From the NCBI RefSeq assembly GCF_932526225.1, contig NC_064036.1, forward strand, positions 14,377,181 to 14,441,180: a DNA stretch of 64,000 nucleotides, given 5' to 3'. The DNA comes from Nematostella vectensis (lineage: Eukaryota > Cnidaria > Anthozoa > Actiniaria > Edwardsiidae). Below are positions 31,369-45,887 of this stretch, piece by piece (position 1 is the first letter of the stretch; every line of letters starts with the position of its first letter). Position numbers and translations under genes: made by a program. The notes beneath the pieces are model-generated. The model made no database searches. It was not told where the DNA came from and saw only the letters and a list, made by a program, of their open reading frames with translations.

Positions 31369-32485
31369 TTTATGATTTTCGTAAAATTGCAATTAGAAGT
31401 GTATAGGGTATCATGTTTTCGCAACCTGCATTTAATAATTCGTAAAAGTTGCATTGCAAGTTGCAGAAAAGCAGTTTATTGATTGATATTTTACTATTGT
31501 CGGACTGTTTCGTAATCCAAGCGATATCTAGTTGCGAATGTTGATCTGGTCCTTACCTGAAAGTTTTACTACTAGATATATTTATACGCACTGCAAAAGG
31601 GGAGCCCCACACTTATTAATGTTCGTATCTATAGGAACAACTGAAACAGTTAAAAGCAGTCGGTTAGATATCCAAGAGCTGTTATAAAAATTTGTGAAAC
31701 TTCAACAAGTGTGTTGAACTATCTATAAATCCTGTAATTTCAAATCAAACGTAGGCCTCAGTATCCAGGCCTTTGGACAGATAATTAGTGTCTAATATTA
31801 CCTGCAGTATATACAGTTGATATCAGCTAAAATCTTTCTTCTTTTTTATGGCCGAGCACGTTTGCTAAATAATGTTTTGATTTCAACAAAGTAAGCTAAA
31901 TATACTATGAATTATTTTTCATGGAATGAATGCACCAAGATTCAACTAATGGTAATGGTGTAACAACTCTTTTTGGAATGTAGGTCCATAAACGGTAAAA
32001 AGATTTCTTCTAGAAAATGTAGGGACAAACCGAAGGTTTGGAACAGATGTAAATGACGTCATTGCAAATTTGACAATTTGGGGTGAACAAAAACTTGAGG
32101 CATCTGACGACTAACGGAGTTCCAAATATTGTAATGACTAATGAAGCCATCAATAACGTCATCGTTGTGGAATTAAAGCTTTCCTGCTGATGTTATTTTC
32201 ATCTTGTAATAGTTTTGCCTGACTGTCATATCTACAATCAATAATTATTTATATATACTCGAAAGGAGTCCTATTTCAAAAGCCTTTGAAATTTTCGGAT
32301 TTTCTTGCCTATTTAATTTTAAGTATTTATGATATATTTTTGTAAATAATATCTGACTCAGCAAAAAATATGATTCCATTTTCTTCAAACACAGCGATTG
32401 ATATTTGGTATAATTCTATAAAAAAATAGGGTTTGCATTTGCCTTACACTGTAGATTAAAACCTAAAATCACCTTTTACCCAAAG
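31369..32485 (+). other. Remainder of mucin-gene intron 1
   Basis: AT-rich sequence without a recognisable exon, ending at the acceptor CTTTTACCCAAAG before 32486. Confidence 0.5.
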
Positions 32486-33742
32486 TTAATACGACCTTAT
32501 TGTCGATTGTAACAGCCACTTCGATAATGACGTCATCTAGCAGTGTGGCGCCATCTACAACAGACTCCAGTAGTGTGACACCATCTACAACATCGACATC
32601 ATCTGGAAGTGTGACACCATCTACAACATCGACATCCTCTAGTAGTCCAACATCTTCCACAACATCGACATCATCTAATAGTGTGTCACCATCTACAACA
32701 TCGACATTATCTAGCAGTGGGTCACCATCTACAACATCGACATCACCTAGTAGTGTGACACCATCTACAACATTGACATCGTCCAGCAGTGGGTCACCAT
32801 CTACAACATCGACATCATCTAGCAGTCCAACATCTTCCACAGCATCGACATCGTCCAGCAGTGTGTCACCATCTACAAAATCGACATCATCTAGCAGTGC
32901 GACACCATCTACAACATCGACATCATCTAGCAGTGTGGCACCATCTACAACATCAACATCGTCTAGCAGTGTGACACCATCTACAACATCAACATCATCA
33001 AGCAGTGGGTCACCATCTACAACATCGACATCATCTAGCAGTGTGGCACCATCTACAACATTGACATCATCTAGCAGTGTGACACCATCTACAACATCGA
33101 CATCATCAAGCAGTGTGACACCATCTACAACACCGACATCATCTAGCAGTGTGTCTTCATCTACAACATCGACATCATCGAGCATTGTGACACCATCTAC
33201 AACATCGACATCATCTAGCAGTGTGTCACCATCCACAACATCGACATCTTCTAGCAGTGTGTCTTCATCTACAACATCGACATCATCTAGCAGTGAGTCA
33301 CCATCTACAACATCGACATCGTCAAGCAGTTTGTCACCATCTACAACATCGGCATCATCTAGCAGTGTGTCACCATCTACAACATCGATATCGTCAAGCA
33401 ATTTGTCACCATCTACAACATCGACATCCTCTAGCAATCCAACATCTTCAACAACATCGACATCGTCTAGCAGTGTGTCACCATCTACAACATCGACATC
33501 GTCAAGCAGTGTGTCACTATCTACAACATCGACATCGTCTAGCAGTGTGACACCATCTACAACACCGACATCATCTAGCAGTGGGTCACCATCTACAACA
33601 TCAACATCATCTAGCAGTGTGACACCATCTACATCATCGACATCATCTAGCAGCGTGTCACCATCTACAACATCAACATCATCTAGTAGTGTGACACCAT
33701 CTACAACATCGACACCGTCAACTGGCAGCTCTAATACAGAAG
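32486..33742 (+). CDS. Mucin exon M1 (Ser/Thr repeats)
   Basis: 1257 bp between an AAAG acceptor and an ACAGAAG|GTATTT donor, entering and leaving in phase 1. A short unique leader (IVTATSIMTSS) precedes repeats of the 12-residue consensus TTSTSSSSVSPS, with variants such as SSPTSS. The domain should be densely O-glycosylated and extended outside the cell, as in mucins. The end SGSSNTEG|V joins in frame to the SEA exon at 34443. Confidence 0.8.
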
Positions 33743-34442
33743 GTATTTGACACGGCAGGTGACAGATACAAAGGTTTGCTATGCAATTTATGCTATTGCA
33801 TGAAGTTATTGTTAAGATTATTAAACACTTTAATTCGCAGCATAGCTACAGCTTAGCTGAAATATTGTGATAATAGCTTTAAAAATATGAACCTGTATTT
33901 AAAATGTTAAGCTATGACCAAACAAAACGCAAATCCGCGTAAGATGACGCAAGTTTTGCTACTAGTCGTCAGCATAAATAAGAAAAACCTAGATGAAAAT
34001 AAATTTGTGAATTTGCATTTTTAATGTAAAGCCTTGGACAAACAAAATGCAAGTCAGCGCATAGTTGTGTTACGTTTTGCTTCTTGTCGAAAGCATGGCG
34101 TACGTGGGCTCAAAACAGCCGACTTAAATCACATCTTCCGTTTCGTTTAGCCACTTCATGGCAATTAACGCAAGTCGAAACCTGCGACAAGTTGCGCTGA
34201 ATGGAGTCTCGTTTAGCCAGCGCTTAATCCTAATAGGTTTTGCTTCGGTGGTGGCTTAATGTTACTTAATGCTTTCCCAGTTTCTAACTTAGTTTTGATT
34301 TTGTTTGTACAAAAATTCATGCCCAACAGAAGCGGTAAATGAAATCATTATAAGTGAAACTCGACCTTCCCCTCCTCACCAACAATATCTGCAATCGTAT
34401 TGATATTGATAAGATTTGATGTATTAATTCTATTTCTTTCAG

Positions 34443-35006
34443 TGACTGTTTATATTGGATTAAAACTCGATGGCTTGGTGTACGAAGAAAACATGAAGAA
34501 CGAAAGTTACTGCAGGGAGAAATTAAGTGGGGTAATAAATGAGGTAAGCATTTAATGGTTAATGTTTTAAAGCTTTTAGTAAGATACCAGGAATATTGAA
34601 TAAAGTGATATGTATTTTATATTTATATATATTGCAGTATCTTTTTGTTATATTTAGTATCACTTCGATTGGCTATCATGCTTCAGCAATTTGCTTTGTT
34701 TACCACATATTATGACAGGTTGAAAAGAATGGTAATACAGAGGTCAAGAAAGTCGAGTGCTTGTAAGTAAGCAATCACCCCATTTGTGATGGATCTAAGA
34801 CTTCTTTTCATAAAGCTGATCTTCTAATATTCTTTTGATAATGATATTTAGGCCAGGCAGCGTTATTGCCAACATGGAAGTAGCAGTTGCTGACGAGCAG
34901 GCAGCCAACACATTCGTACAAACAATGAATGAAACTGTGAATTCAGGTTCGATTGGAAATTTCACGGTTGATTCGAATTACCCATTGGGGGCTAACATCA
35001 CCATCA
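34443..35006 (+). CDS. SEA domain module 1 (three exons)
   Basis: Exons 34443-34543, 34719-34762 and 34852-35006; phases 1/0, 0/2 and 2/1 all join. The ~100 residues run VTVYIGLKLDGLVYEENMKN, a Cys-containing helix (YCREKLSGVINE), VKKVEC, then PGSVIANMEVAVADEQ. The GSV in a strand-turn-strand setting is the autoproteolysis site of SEA domains of mucins, which split into two subunits that stay bound. N-glycosylation sequons: NES, NET, NFT, NIT. Two cysteines (YCRE and VECL) could pair. The domain ends in phase 1 and leads to the next mucin exon. Confidence 0.78.
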
Positions 35007-35076
35007 GTAAGTATGAACTTTACCCTTCGATATCACTTCCAGCCCAAAATGCTATATCAATTGCTTTCTTGTGCAG

Positions 35077-35204
35077 CTATAATCTGTATCGTTATAACTG
35101 CAACTCACATTGGAGAACCTCTGTTACCACTAGTATTGCTAACAATTTTTCTTTCTCCTAACCTTTTGTATAAACAAAACCTGATTGTTTCTATTCAATT
35201 CTAA
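35077..35204 (+). other. Possible alternative 3' exon with hydrophobic segments
   Basis: TTGCTTTCTTGTGCAG is a strong acceptor lying 70 bp after the SEA donor. Used from phase 1, it reads TIICIVITATHIGEPLLPLV and continues LLTIFLSPNLLYKQN to a TAA directly before the next mucin acceptor. It is present in all five modules; in modules 4 and 5 the stop is TTA, so the frame runs on into the mucin exon. It could give a membrane-anchored short form, or be a relic of an ancestral transmembrane exon. Confidence 0.3.
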
Positions 35205-35205
35205 G

Positions 35206-37275
35206 CTAATTCTACGTCATCATCTATTATGGCATCAACGATGGCAATCACCATTTCGACAATGACATCCACTAGCAGTGTGGCATCATCTACAACATTT
35301 ACACCCACTAGCAGTCCAATATCCTCCACAACATCGACATCGTCCAGCAGTGTGTCTTTATCTACAACATCGGCATCATCTAACAGTGTTACACTATCTA
35401 CAACATCGACATCATCTAGCAGTGTGACACCATCTACAACATCGACATCATCTAGCAGTGGGTCACCATCTACACCAACGACATCATCTAGCAGTGTGTC
35501 ACCATCTACAACATCGACATCATTTAGCAGTGTGTCAACATCTACAGCATCGACGTCACCTAGCAGTGTGACACCATCTACAACATCGACATCATCGAGC
35601 AGTGTGTCACCATCTACAACATCGACATCATCTAGCAGTTCGACACCATCGACAACATCGACATCATCTAGCAGTGTGTCACCATCTACAACATCGACAT
35701 CATCTAGCAGTGTGGCACCATCTACAACATCGACATCATCTAGCAGTGGGTCACCATCTACAACATTGACATCATCTAGCAGTCCCACATCTTCCACAAC
35801 ATCAACATCGTCCAGCAGTGTGGCACCATCGACAACATCGACATCCTCTAGCAGTCCCACATCTTTCACAACATCGACATCGTCCAGAAGTGTGTCTTTA
35901 TCTACATCATCGACATCATCTATCAGTGTGTCACCATCTACAATATCGACATCATCTAGCAGTGTGTCTTTATCTACAACATCGACATCATCTAGCAGTG
36001 TGTCTTTATCTACAACATCGACATCATCTAGCAGTGTGTCACCATCTACAATATCGATATCATCTAGCAGTGTGACACCATCTACAACATCGACATCATC
36101 GAGCAGTTTGTCACCATCTACAACATCGACATCATCTAGCAGTGTGACACCATCTACAACATCGACATCACCTAGCATTGTGTCTTCATTTACAACATCG
36201 ACATCATCTAGCAGTGTGTCACCATCCACAACATCGACATCATCTAAGAGTGTGACACTATCTACAACATCGACATCATCTAGCAGTGTGTCTTCATCTA
36301 CAACATCGACATCATCTAGCAGTGTGTCACCATCCACAACATCGACATCATCTAAGAGTGTGACACTATCTACAACATCGACATCATCTAAGAGTGTGAC
36401 ACCATCTACAACATCGACATCATCTAAGAGTGTGACACCATCTACAACATCGACATCAGCTAGCAGTGTGTCTTCATCTACAACATCGACATCATCTAGC
36501 AGTTTGTCACCATCTACAACATCGACATCAGCTAGCAGTGTGTCTTCATCTACAACATCGACATCATCTAGCAGTTTGTCACCATCTACAACATCGCCAT
36601 CATCTAGCAGTGTGTCACCATCTACACCATCGACATCGTCAAGCAGTTTGTCACCATCTACAACATCGGCATCATCTAGCAGTGTGTCTTCATCTACAAC
36701 ATCGACATCGTCAAGCAGTTTGTCACCATCTACAACATCTGCATCATCTAGCAGTGTGTCTTCATCTACAACATCAACATCGTCTAGCAGTGTGTCTTCA
36801 TCTACAACATCGACATCATCTAGCAGTGTGTCACCATCTACACCATCGACATCGTCAAGCAGTTTGTCACCATCTACAACATCGCCATCATCTAGCAGTG
36901 TGTCACCATCTACAACATCGATATCGTCAAGCAATTTGTCACCATCTACAACATCGACATCCTCTAGCAGTCCAACATCTTCAACAACATCGACATCGTC
37001 TATTAGTGTGTCACCATCTACAACATCGACATCGTCAAGCAGTGTGTCACCATCTACAACATCGACATCATCTAGTAGTGTGTCACCATCTACAACACCG
37101 ACATCATCTAGCAGTGTGTCACCATCTACAACATCGATATCGTCAAGCAGTGTGTCACCATCTACATCATCGACATCATCTAGCAGTGTGTCACCATCTA
37201 CAACATCAACATCATCTAGTAGTGTGACACCATCTACAACATCGACACCGTCAACTGGCAGCTCTAATACAGAAG
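35206..37275 (+). CDS. Mucin exon M2
   Basis: 2070 bp, phase 1 to phase 1. Starts with a unique leader shared by M2-M6 (NSTSSSIMASTMAITISTMT) and continues with about 55 copies of the 12-residue Ser/Thr repeat. Variants include KSVTLS and SSLSPS. Ends with the common GSSNTEG donor. Confidence 0.85.
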
Positions 37276-37974
37276 GTATTTGACACGGCAGGTGCCAGAT
37301 ACAAAGATTTGCTATGCAATTTATGCTATTGCATGAAGTTATTGTTATTATTATTAAACACTTTAATTTGCAGCATAGCTACAGCTTAGCTGAAATATTG
37401 TGATAATAGCTTTGAAAATATGAACCTGTATTTCAAATGTTAAGCTATGACCAAAAAAAAAGCAAATCCGCGTAAGATGACGCAAATTTTGCTGCTTGTC
37501 GTCAGCATAAATAAGAAAAACCTAGAGTAAAATAAATTTGTGAATTTGCATTTTTAATGTAAAGCCTTGGACAAACAAAATGCAAGTCAGCGCATAGTTG
37601 TGTTACGTTTTGCTACTTGTCGAAAGCATGGCGTACGTGGGCTCAAAACAGCCGACTTAAATCACATCTTCCGTTTCGTTTAGCCACATCATGGCAATTA
37701 ACGTAAGTCGAAACCTGCGACAAGTTGCGCTGACTTGCGTCTCGTTTAGCCAGCGCTTAATCCTAAAAGGTTTTGCTTCGGTGGTGGTTTAATGTAACTC
37801 AATGCTTTCCCAGTTTCTAACTAGTTATGTTTTTGTTTGTAAAAAAAATCATGCCCGACAGAAGGGGTAAATGAAATCATTATAAGTGAAACTCGACCTT
37901 CCCCTCCTCACCAACAATATCTGCAATCGTATTGATATTGATAAGATTTGATGTATTAATTCTATTTCTTTCAG

Positions 37975-38538
37975 TGACTGTTTATATTGGATTAAAACTC
38001 GATGGCTTGGTGTACGAAGAAAACATGAAGAACGAAAGTTACTGCAGGGAGAAATTAAGTGGGGTAATAAATGAGGTAAGCATTTAATGGTTAATGTTTT
38101 AAAGCTTTTAGTAAGATACCAGGAATATTGAATAAAGTGATATGTATTTTATATTTATATATATTGCAGTATCTTTTTGTTATATTTAGTATCACTTCAA
38201 TTGGCTATCATGCTTCAGCAATTTGCTTTGTTTACCACATATTATGACAGGTTGAAAAGAATGGTAATACAGCGGTCAAGAAAGTCGAGTGCTTGTAAGT
38301 AAGCAATCACCCCATTTGTGATGGATCTAAGACTTCTTTTCATAAAGCTGATCTTCTGATATTCTTTTGATAATGATATTTAGGCCAGGCAGCGTTATTG
38401 CCAACATGGAAGTAGCAGTTGCTGACGAGCAGGCAGCCAACACATTCGTACAAACAATGAATGAAACTGTGAATTCAGGTTCGATTGGAAATTTCACGGT
38501 TGATTCGAATTACCCGTTGGGGGCTAACATCACCATCA
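37975..38538 (+). CDS. SEA domain module 2
   Basis: Exons 37975-38075, 38251-38294 and 38384-38538. Same protein as module 1 except NTA instead of NTE in the middle exon. The GSV cleavage site and sequons are kept. Confidence 0.78.
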
Positions 38539-38737
38539 GTAAGTATCAACTTTACCCTTCGATATCACTTCCAGCCCAAAATGCTATATCAATTGCTTTC
38601 TTGTGCAGCTATAATCTGTATCGTTATAACTGCAACTCACCTTGGAGAACCTCTGTTACCACTAGTATTGCTAACAATGTTTCTTTCTCCTAACCTTTTG
38701 TATAAACAAAACCTGATTGTTTCTATTCAATTCTAAG

Positions 38738-40519
38738 CTAATTCTACGTCATCATCTATTATGGCATCAACGATGGCAATCACCATTTCGACAATGACAT
38801 CCACTAGCAGTGTGGCATCATCTACAACATTTACACCCACTAGCAGTCCAATATCCTCCACAACATCGACATCGTCCAGCAGTGTGTCACCATCTACAAC
38901 ATCGACATCATCTAGCAGTCCCACATCTTCCACAACATCGACATCGTCCAGCAGTGTGGCACCATCGACAACATCGACATCATCTAGCAGTGTGTCACCA
39001 TCTACAACATCGACATCATCTAGCAGTGTGGCACCATCTACAACATCGACATCATCTAGCAGTGGGTCACCATCTACAACATCGACATCATCTAGCAGTG
39101 GGTCACCATCTACAACATCGACATCATCTAGCAGTGTGTCACCATCCACAACATCGACATCATCTAGCAGTGGGTCACCATCTACAACATTGACATCATC
39201 CAGCAGTGGGTCACCATCTACAACATTGACATCATCTAGCAGTCCCACATCTTCCACAACATCGACATCCTCCAGCAGTGTGGCACCATTGACAACATCG
39301 ACATCCTCTAGCAGTCCCACATCGTCCACAACATCGACATCGCCCAGCAGTGTGTCTTTATCTACAACATCGACATCATCTAGCAGTGTGTCTTTATCTA
39401 CATCATCGACATCATCTAGCAGTGTGTCACCATCTACAATATCGACATCATCTAGCAGTGTGTCTTTATCTACAACATCGACATCGTCTAGCAGTGTGAC
39501 ACCATCTACAACATCGATATCGTCAAGCAATTTGTCACCATCTACAACATCGACATCCTCTAGCAGTCCAACATCTTCAACAACATCGACATCGTCTAGT
39601 AGTGTGTCACCATCTACAACATCGACATCGTCAAGCAGTGTGTCACTATATACAACATCGACATCATCTAGCAGTGTGTCACCATCCACAACATCGACGT
39701 CATCTAGCAGTGTGTCTTCATCTACAACATCGACATCATCGAGCAGTGTGTCACCATCTACAATATCGACATCATCTAGCAGTGTGTCACCATCTACAAT
39801 ATCGACATCATCTAGCAGTGTGTCACCATCTACAATATCGACATCGTCAAGCAGTTTGTCACCATCTACAACATCGGCATCATCTAGCAGTGTGTCACCA
39901 TCTACAACATCGATATCGTCAAGCAATTTGTCACCATCTACAACATCGACATCCTCTAGCAGTCCAACATCTTCAACAACATCGACATCGTCTAGCAGTG
40001 TGTCACCATCTACAACATCGACATCATCAAGCAGTGGGTCACCATCTACAACATCGACATCATCTAGTAGTGTGTCACCATCTACAACACCGACATCATC
40101 TAGCAGTGTGTCACCATCTACAACATCGATATCGTCAAGCAGTGTGTCACCATCTACATCATCGACATCATCTAGCAGTGTGTCACCATCTACATCATCG
40201 ACATCATCTAGCAGTGTGTCACCATCTACAACATCGATATCGTCAAGCAGTGTGTCACCATCTCCATCATCGACATCATCTAGCAGTGTGTCACCATCTA
40301 CATCATCGACATCATCTAGCAGTGTTACACCATCTTCAACATCGACATCATCTAGCAGTGGGTCACCATCTACATCATCGACATCATCTAGCAGTGTGTC
40401 ACCATCTACAACATCGACATCGTCAAGCAGTTTGTCACCATCTACAACATCGGCATCATCTAGTAGTGTGACACCATCTACAACATCGACACCGTCAACT
40501 GGCAGCTCTAATACAGAAG
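38738..40519 (+). CDS. Mucin exon M3
   Basis: 1782 bp, phase 1 at both ends, same leader and tail as M2. About 47 repeats, with runs of SSGSPS and SSVSPS variants arranged as local duplications. Confidence 0.85.
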
Positions 40520-41218
40520 GTATTTGACACGGCAGGTGCCAGATACAAAGGTTTGCTATGCAATTTATGCTATTGCATGAAGTTATTGTTAAGATTATTA
40601 AACACTTTAATTCGCAGCATAGCTACAGCTTAGCTGAAATATTGTGATAATAACTTTGAAAATATGAACCTGTATTTAAAATGTTAAGCTATGACCAAAC
40701 AAAACGCAAATCCGCGTAAGATGACGCAAGTTTTGCTGCTTGTCGTCAGCATAAATAAGAAAAACCTAGATGAAAATAAATTTGTGAATTTGCATTTTTA
40801 ATGTAAAGCCTTGGACAAACAAAATGCAAGTCAGCGCATAGTTGTGTTACGTTTTGCTACTTGTCGAAAGCATGGCGTACGTGGGCTCAAAACAGCCGAC
40901 TTAAATCACATCTTCCGTTTCGTTTAGCCACATCATGGCAATTAACGTAAGTCGAAACCTGCGACAAGTTGCGCTGACTTGCGTCTCGTTTAGCCAGCGC
41001 TTAATCCTAAAAGGTTTTGCTTCGGTGGTGGTTTAATGTAACTCAATGCTTTCCCAGTTTCTAACTAGTTTTGTTTTTGTTTGTAAAAAAAATCATGCCC
41101 GACAGAAGGGGTAAATGAAATCATTATAAGTGAAACTCGACCTTCCCCTCCTCACCAACAATATCTGCAATCGTATTGATATTGATAAGATTTGATGTAT
41201 TAATTCTATTTCTTTCAG

Positions 41219-41782
41219 TGACTGTTTATATTGGATTAAAACTCAATGGCTTGGTGTACGAAGAAAACATGAAGAACGAAAGTTACTGCAGGGAGAAATT
41301 AAGTGGGGTAATAAATGAGGTAAGCATTTAATGGTTAATGTTTTAAAGCTTTTAGTAAGATACCAGGAATATTGAATAAAGTGATATGTATTTTATATTT
41401 ATATATATTGCAGTATCTTTTTGTTATATTTAGTATCACTTCGATTGGCTATCATGCTTCAGCAATTTGCTTTGTTTACCACATATTATGACAGGTTGAA
41501 AAGAATGGTAATACAGCGGTCAAGAAAGTCGAGTGCTTGTAAGTAAGCAATCACCCCATTTGTGATGGATCTAAGACTTCTTTTCATAAAGCTGATCTTC
41601 TGATATTCTTTTGATAATGATATTTAGGCCAGGCAGCGTTATTGCCAACATGGAAGTAGCAGTTGCTGACGAGCAGGCAGCCAACACATTCGTACAAACA
41701 ATGAATGAAACTGTGAATTCAGGTTCGATTGGAAATTTCACGGTTGATTCGAATTACCCATTGGGGGCTAACATCACCATCA
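41219..41782 (+). CDS. SEA domain module 3
   Basis: Exons 41219-41319, 41495-41538 and 41628-41782. One change in exon 1 (LKLNGL for LKLDGL); the GSV site is unchanged. Confidence 0.78.
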
Positions 41783-41981
41783 GTAAGTATGAACATTACC
41801 CTTCGATATCATTTCCAGCCCAAAATGCTATATCAATTGCTTTCTTGTGCAGCTATAATCTGTATCGTTATAACTGCAACTCACCTTGGAGAACCTCTGT
41901 TACCACTAGTATTGCTAACAATGTTTCTTTCTCCTAACCTTTTGTATAAACAAAACCTGATTGTTTCTATTCAATTCTAAG

Positions 41982-44900
41982 CTAATTCTACGTCATCATC
42001 TATTATGGCATCAACGATGGCAATCACCATTTCGACAATGACATCCACTAGCAGTGTGGCATCATCTACAACATTTACATCCACTAGCAGTCCAATATCT
42101 TCCACAACATCAACATCGTCCAGCAGTGTGTCACCATCTACAACATCGACATCATCTAGCAGTCCCACATCTTCCACAACATCGACATCGTCCAGCAGTG
42201 TGGCACCATCGACAACATCGACATCATCTAGCAGTGTGTCACCATCTACAACCTCGACATCGTCCAGCAGTGTGTCACCATCTACAACATCGACATCATC
42301 TAGCAGTGGGTCACCATCTACAACATCGACATCATCTAGCAGTGTGACACCATCTACAACATCGATATCATCTAGCAGTGTTACACCATCTACAACATCG
42401 ATATCATCTAGCAGTGGGTCACCATCTACAACATTGACATCATCTAGCAGTCCCACATCTTCCACAACATCGACATCCTCCAGCAGTGTGGCACCATCGA
42501 CAACATCGACATCCTCTAGCAGTCCCACATCGTCCACAACATCGACATCGTCCAGCAGTGTGTCTTTATCTACATCATCGACATCATCTAGCAGTGTGTC
42601 ACCATCTACAATATCGACATCATCTAGCAGTGTGTCTTTATCTACAACATCGACATCATCTAGCAGTGTGTCTTTATCTACAACATCGACATCATCTAGC
42701 AGTTTGTCACCATCTACAACATCGACATCATCTAGCAGTGTGTCTTTATCTACAACATCGACATCATCTAGCAGTGTGTCTTTATCTACAACATCGACAT
42801 CATCTAGCAATGTGACACCATCTACAACATCGATATCATTCAGCAGTGTGACACCATCTACAACATCGACATCATCAAGCAGTTTGTCACCATCTACAAC
42901 ATCGACATCATCTAGCAGTGTGTCTTTATCTACAACATCGACATCATCTAGCAGTGTGTCACCATCTACAATATCGACATCATCTAGCAGTGTGTCTTTA
43001 TCTACAACATCGACATCATCTAGCAGTGTGTCTTTATCTACAACATCGACATCATCTAGCAGTTTGTCACCATCTACAATATCGACATCATCTAGCAGTG
43101 TGTCTTTATCTACAACATCGACATCATCTAGCAGTGTGTCTTTATCTACATCATCGACATCATCTAGCAGTGTGTCACCATCTACAATATCGACATCATC
43201 TAGCAGTGTGTCTTTATCTACAACATCGACATCATCTAGCAGTGTGTCTTTATCTACATCATCGACATCATCTAGCAGTGTGTCACCATCTACAATATCG
43301 ACATCATCTAGCAGTGTGTCTTTATCTACAACATCGACATCATCTAGCAGTGTGTCTTTATCTACAACATCGACATCATCTAGCAGTTTGTCACCATCTA
43401 CAACATCGACATCATCTAGCAGTGTGTCTTTATCTACAACATCGACATCATCTAGCAGTGTGTCTTTATCTACAACATCGACATCATCTAGCAGTGTGAC
43501 ACCATCTACAACATCGATATCATTCAGCAGTGTGACACCATCTACAACATCGACATCATCAAGCAGTTTGTCACCATCTACAACATCGACATCATCTAGC
43601 AGTATGACACCATCTACAACATCGACATCCTCTAGCAGTCCCACATCGTCCACAACATCGACATCGTCCAGCAGTGTGTCTTTATCTACAACATCGACAT
43701 CATCTAGCAGTGTGTCTTTATCTACATCATCGACATCATCTAGCAGTGTGTCACCATCTACAATATCGACATCATCTAGCAGTGTGTCTTTATCTACAAC
43801 ATCGACATCATCTAGCAGTGTGTCTTTATCTACATCATCGACATCATCTAGCAGTGTGTCACCATCTACAATATCGACATCATCTAGCAGTGTGTCTTTA
43901 TCTACAACATCGACATCATCTAGCAGTGTGTCTTTATCTACAACATCGACATCATCTAGCAGTTTGTCACCATCTACAACATCGACATCATCTAGCAGTG
44001 TGTCTTTATCTACAACATCGACATCATCTAGCAGTGTGTCTTTATCTACAACATCGACATCATCTAGCAGTGTGACACCATCTACAACATCGATATCATT
44101 CAGCAGTGTGACACCATCTACAACATCGACATCATCAAGCAGTTTGTCACCATCTACAACATCGACATCATCTAGCAGTATGACACCATCTACAACATCG
44201 ACATCCTCTAGCAGTCCCACATCGTCCACAACATCGACATCGTCCAGCAGTGTGTCTTCATCTACAACATCAACATCATCTTGCAGTGTGTCACCATCTA
44301 CAACATCGACATCATCTAGCAGTGTGTCTTTATCTACAACATCGACATCATCTAGCAGTGTGTCTTTATCTACAACATCGACATCATCTAGCAGTGTGTC
44401 TTTATCTACAACATCGACATCATCTAGCAGTGTGTCTTTATCTACAACATCGACATCATCTAGCAGTGTGTCTTTATCTACAACATCGACATCATCTAGC
44501 AGTGTGTCTTTATCTACAACATCGACATCATCTAGCAGTTTGTCACCATCTACAACATCGACATCATCTAGCAGTGTGTCTTTATCTACAACATCGACAT
44601 CATCTAGCAGTGTGTCTTTATCTACAACATCGACATCATCTAGCAGTGTGTCTTTATCTACATCATCGACATCATCTAGCAGTGTGTCACCATCTACAAC
44701 ATCGATATCATCTAGCAGTGTGACACCATCTACAACATCGACATCATCGAGCAGTTTGTCACCATCTACAACATCGACATCATCTAGCAGTGTGACACCA
44801 TCTACAACATCGACATCATCTAGCAGTGTGTCTTCATTTACAACATCGACATCATCTAGCAGTTTGTCACCATCTACAACATCGGCATCATCTAGCAGTT

Positions 44901-45887
44901 TGTCACCATCTACAACATCGATATCGTCAAGCAGTTTGTCACCATCGACAACATCAACATCGTCTAGCAGTGTGTCTTTATCTACAACATCGACATCATC
45001 TAGCAGTGTGTCTTCATCTACAACACCGACATCATCTAGCAGTGTGTCCTCATCTACAACATCGACATCATCGAGCATTGTGACACCATCTACAACATCG
45101 ACATCATCTAGCAGTGTGTCACCATCTACAACATCGACATCATCTAGCAGTGTGTCTTCATCTACAACATCGACATCATCTAGCAGTTTGTCACCATCTA
45201 AAACATCGACATCGTCAAGCAGTTTGTCACCAGCTACAACATCGGCATCATCTAGCAGTGTGTCACCATCTACAACATCGATATCGTCAAGCAATTTGTC
45301 ACCATCTACAACATCGACATCCTCTAGCAGTCCAACATCTTCAACAACATCGACATCCTCTAGCAGTGTGTCACCATCTACAACATCGACATCGTCAAGC
45401 AGTGTGTCACTATCTACAACATCGGCATCATCTAGCAGTGTGTCACCATCTACAACATCGATATCGTCAAGCAATTTGTCACCATCTACAACATCGACAT
45501 CCTCTAGCAGTCCAACATCTTCAACAACATCGACATCGTCTAGCAGTGTGTCACCATCTACAACATCGACATCGTCAAGCAGTGTGTCACTATCTACAAC
45601 ATCGACATCATCTAGCAGTGGGTCACCATCTACAACATCGACATCCTCTAGTAGTCCCACATCTTCCACAACATCGACATCGTCCAGCAGTGTTTCTTTA
45701 TCTACAACATCGACATCATCTAGCAGTGTGTCTTTATCTACATCATCGACATCATCTAGCAGTGTGTCACCATCTACAACATCGACATTATCTAGCAGTG
45801 TGTCTTTATCTACAACATTGACATCATCTAGTATTGTGACACCATCTACAATATCGACACCGTCAACTGGCAGCTCTAATACAGAAG
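41982..45887 (+). CDS. Mucin exon M4
   Basis: 3906 bp, phase 1 at both ends, about 106 repeats. Rich in the SSVSLS variant, and built from visible higher-order blocks (the block around 43660-44220 nearly repeats one around 43050-43660). Confidence 0.85.

Larger units (their letters stand above)
33743..35205 (+). repeat. Spacer module, copy 1 of 5 (introns plus SEA exons)
   Basis: From mucin exon end to next mucin exon start. Other copies: 37276-38737, 40520-41981, 45888-47349 and 47620-49079. They differ by only a few percent, including the intron, and by at most three bases in length. This marks recent tandem duplication of the whole mucin-plus-SEA unit. Confidence 0.9.

Noticed and set aside
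31181-31369. Open frame on the - strand in the right inverted repeat
   Set aside because: It is terminal repeat sequence mirrored at the left end, without motifs.
36466-37227. + strand frames rich in HHLQHRHHLAV repeats across the mucin arrays
   Set aside because: They are the +1 frame of the same minisatellite, have no ATG context or splice support, and end at variant units.
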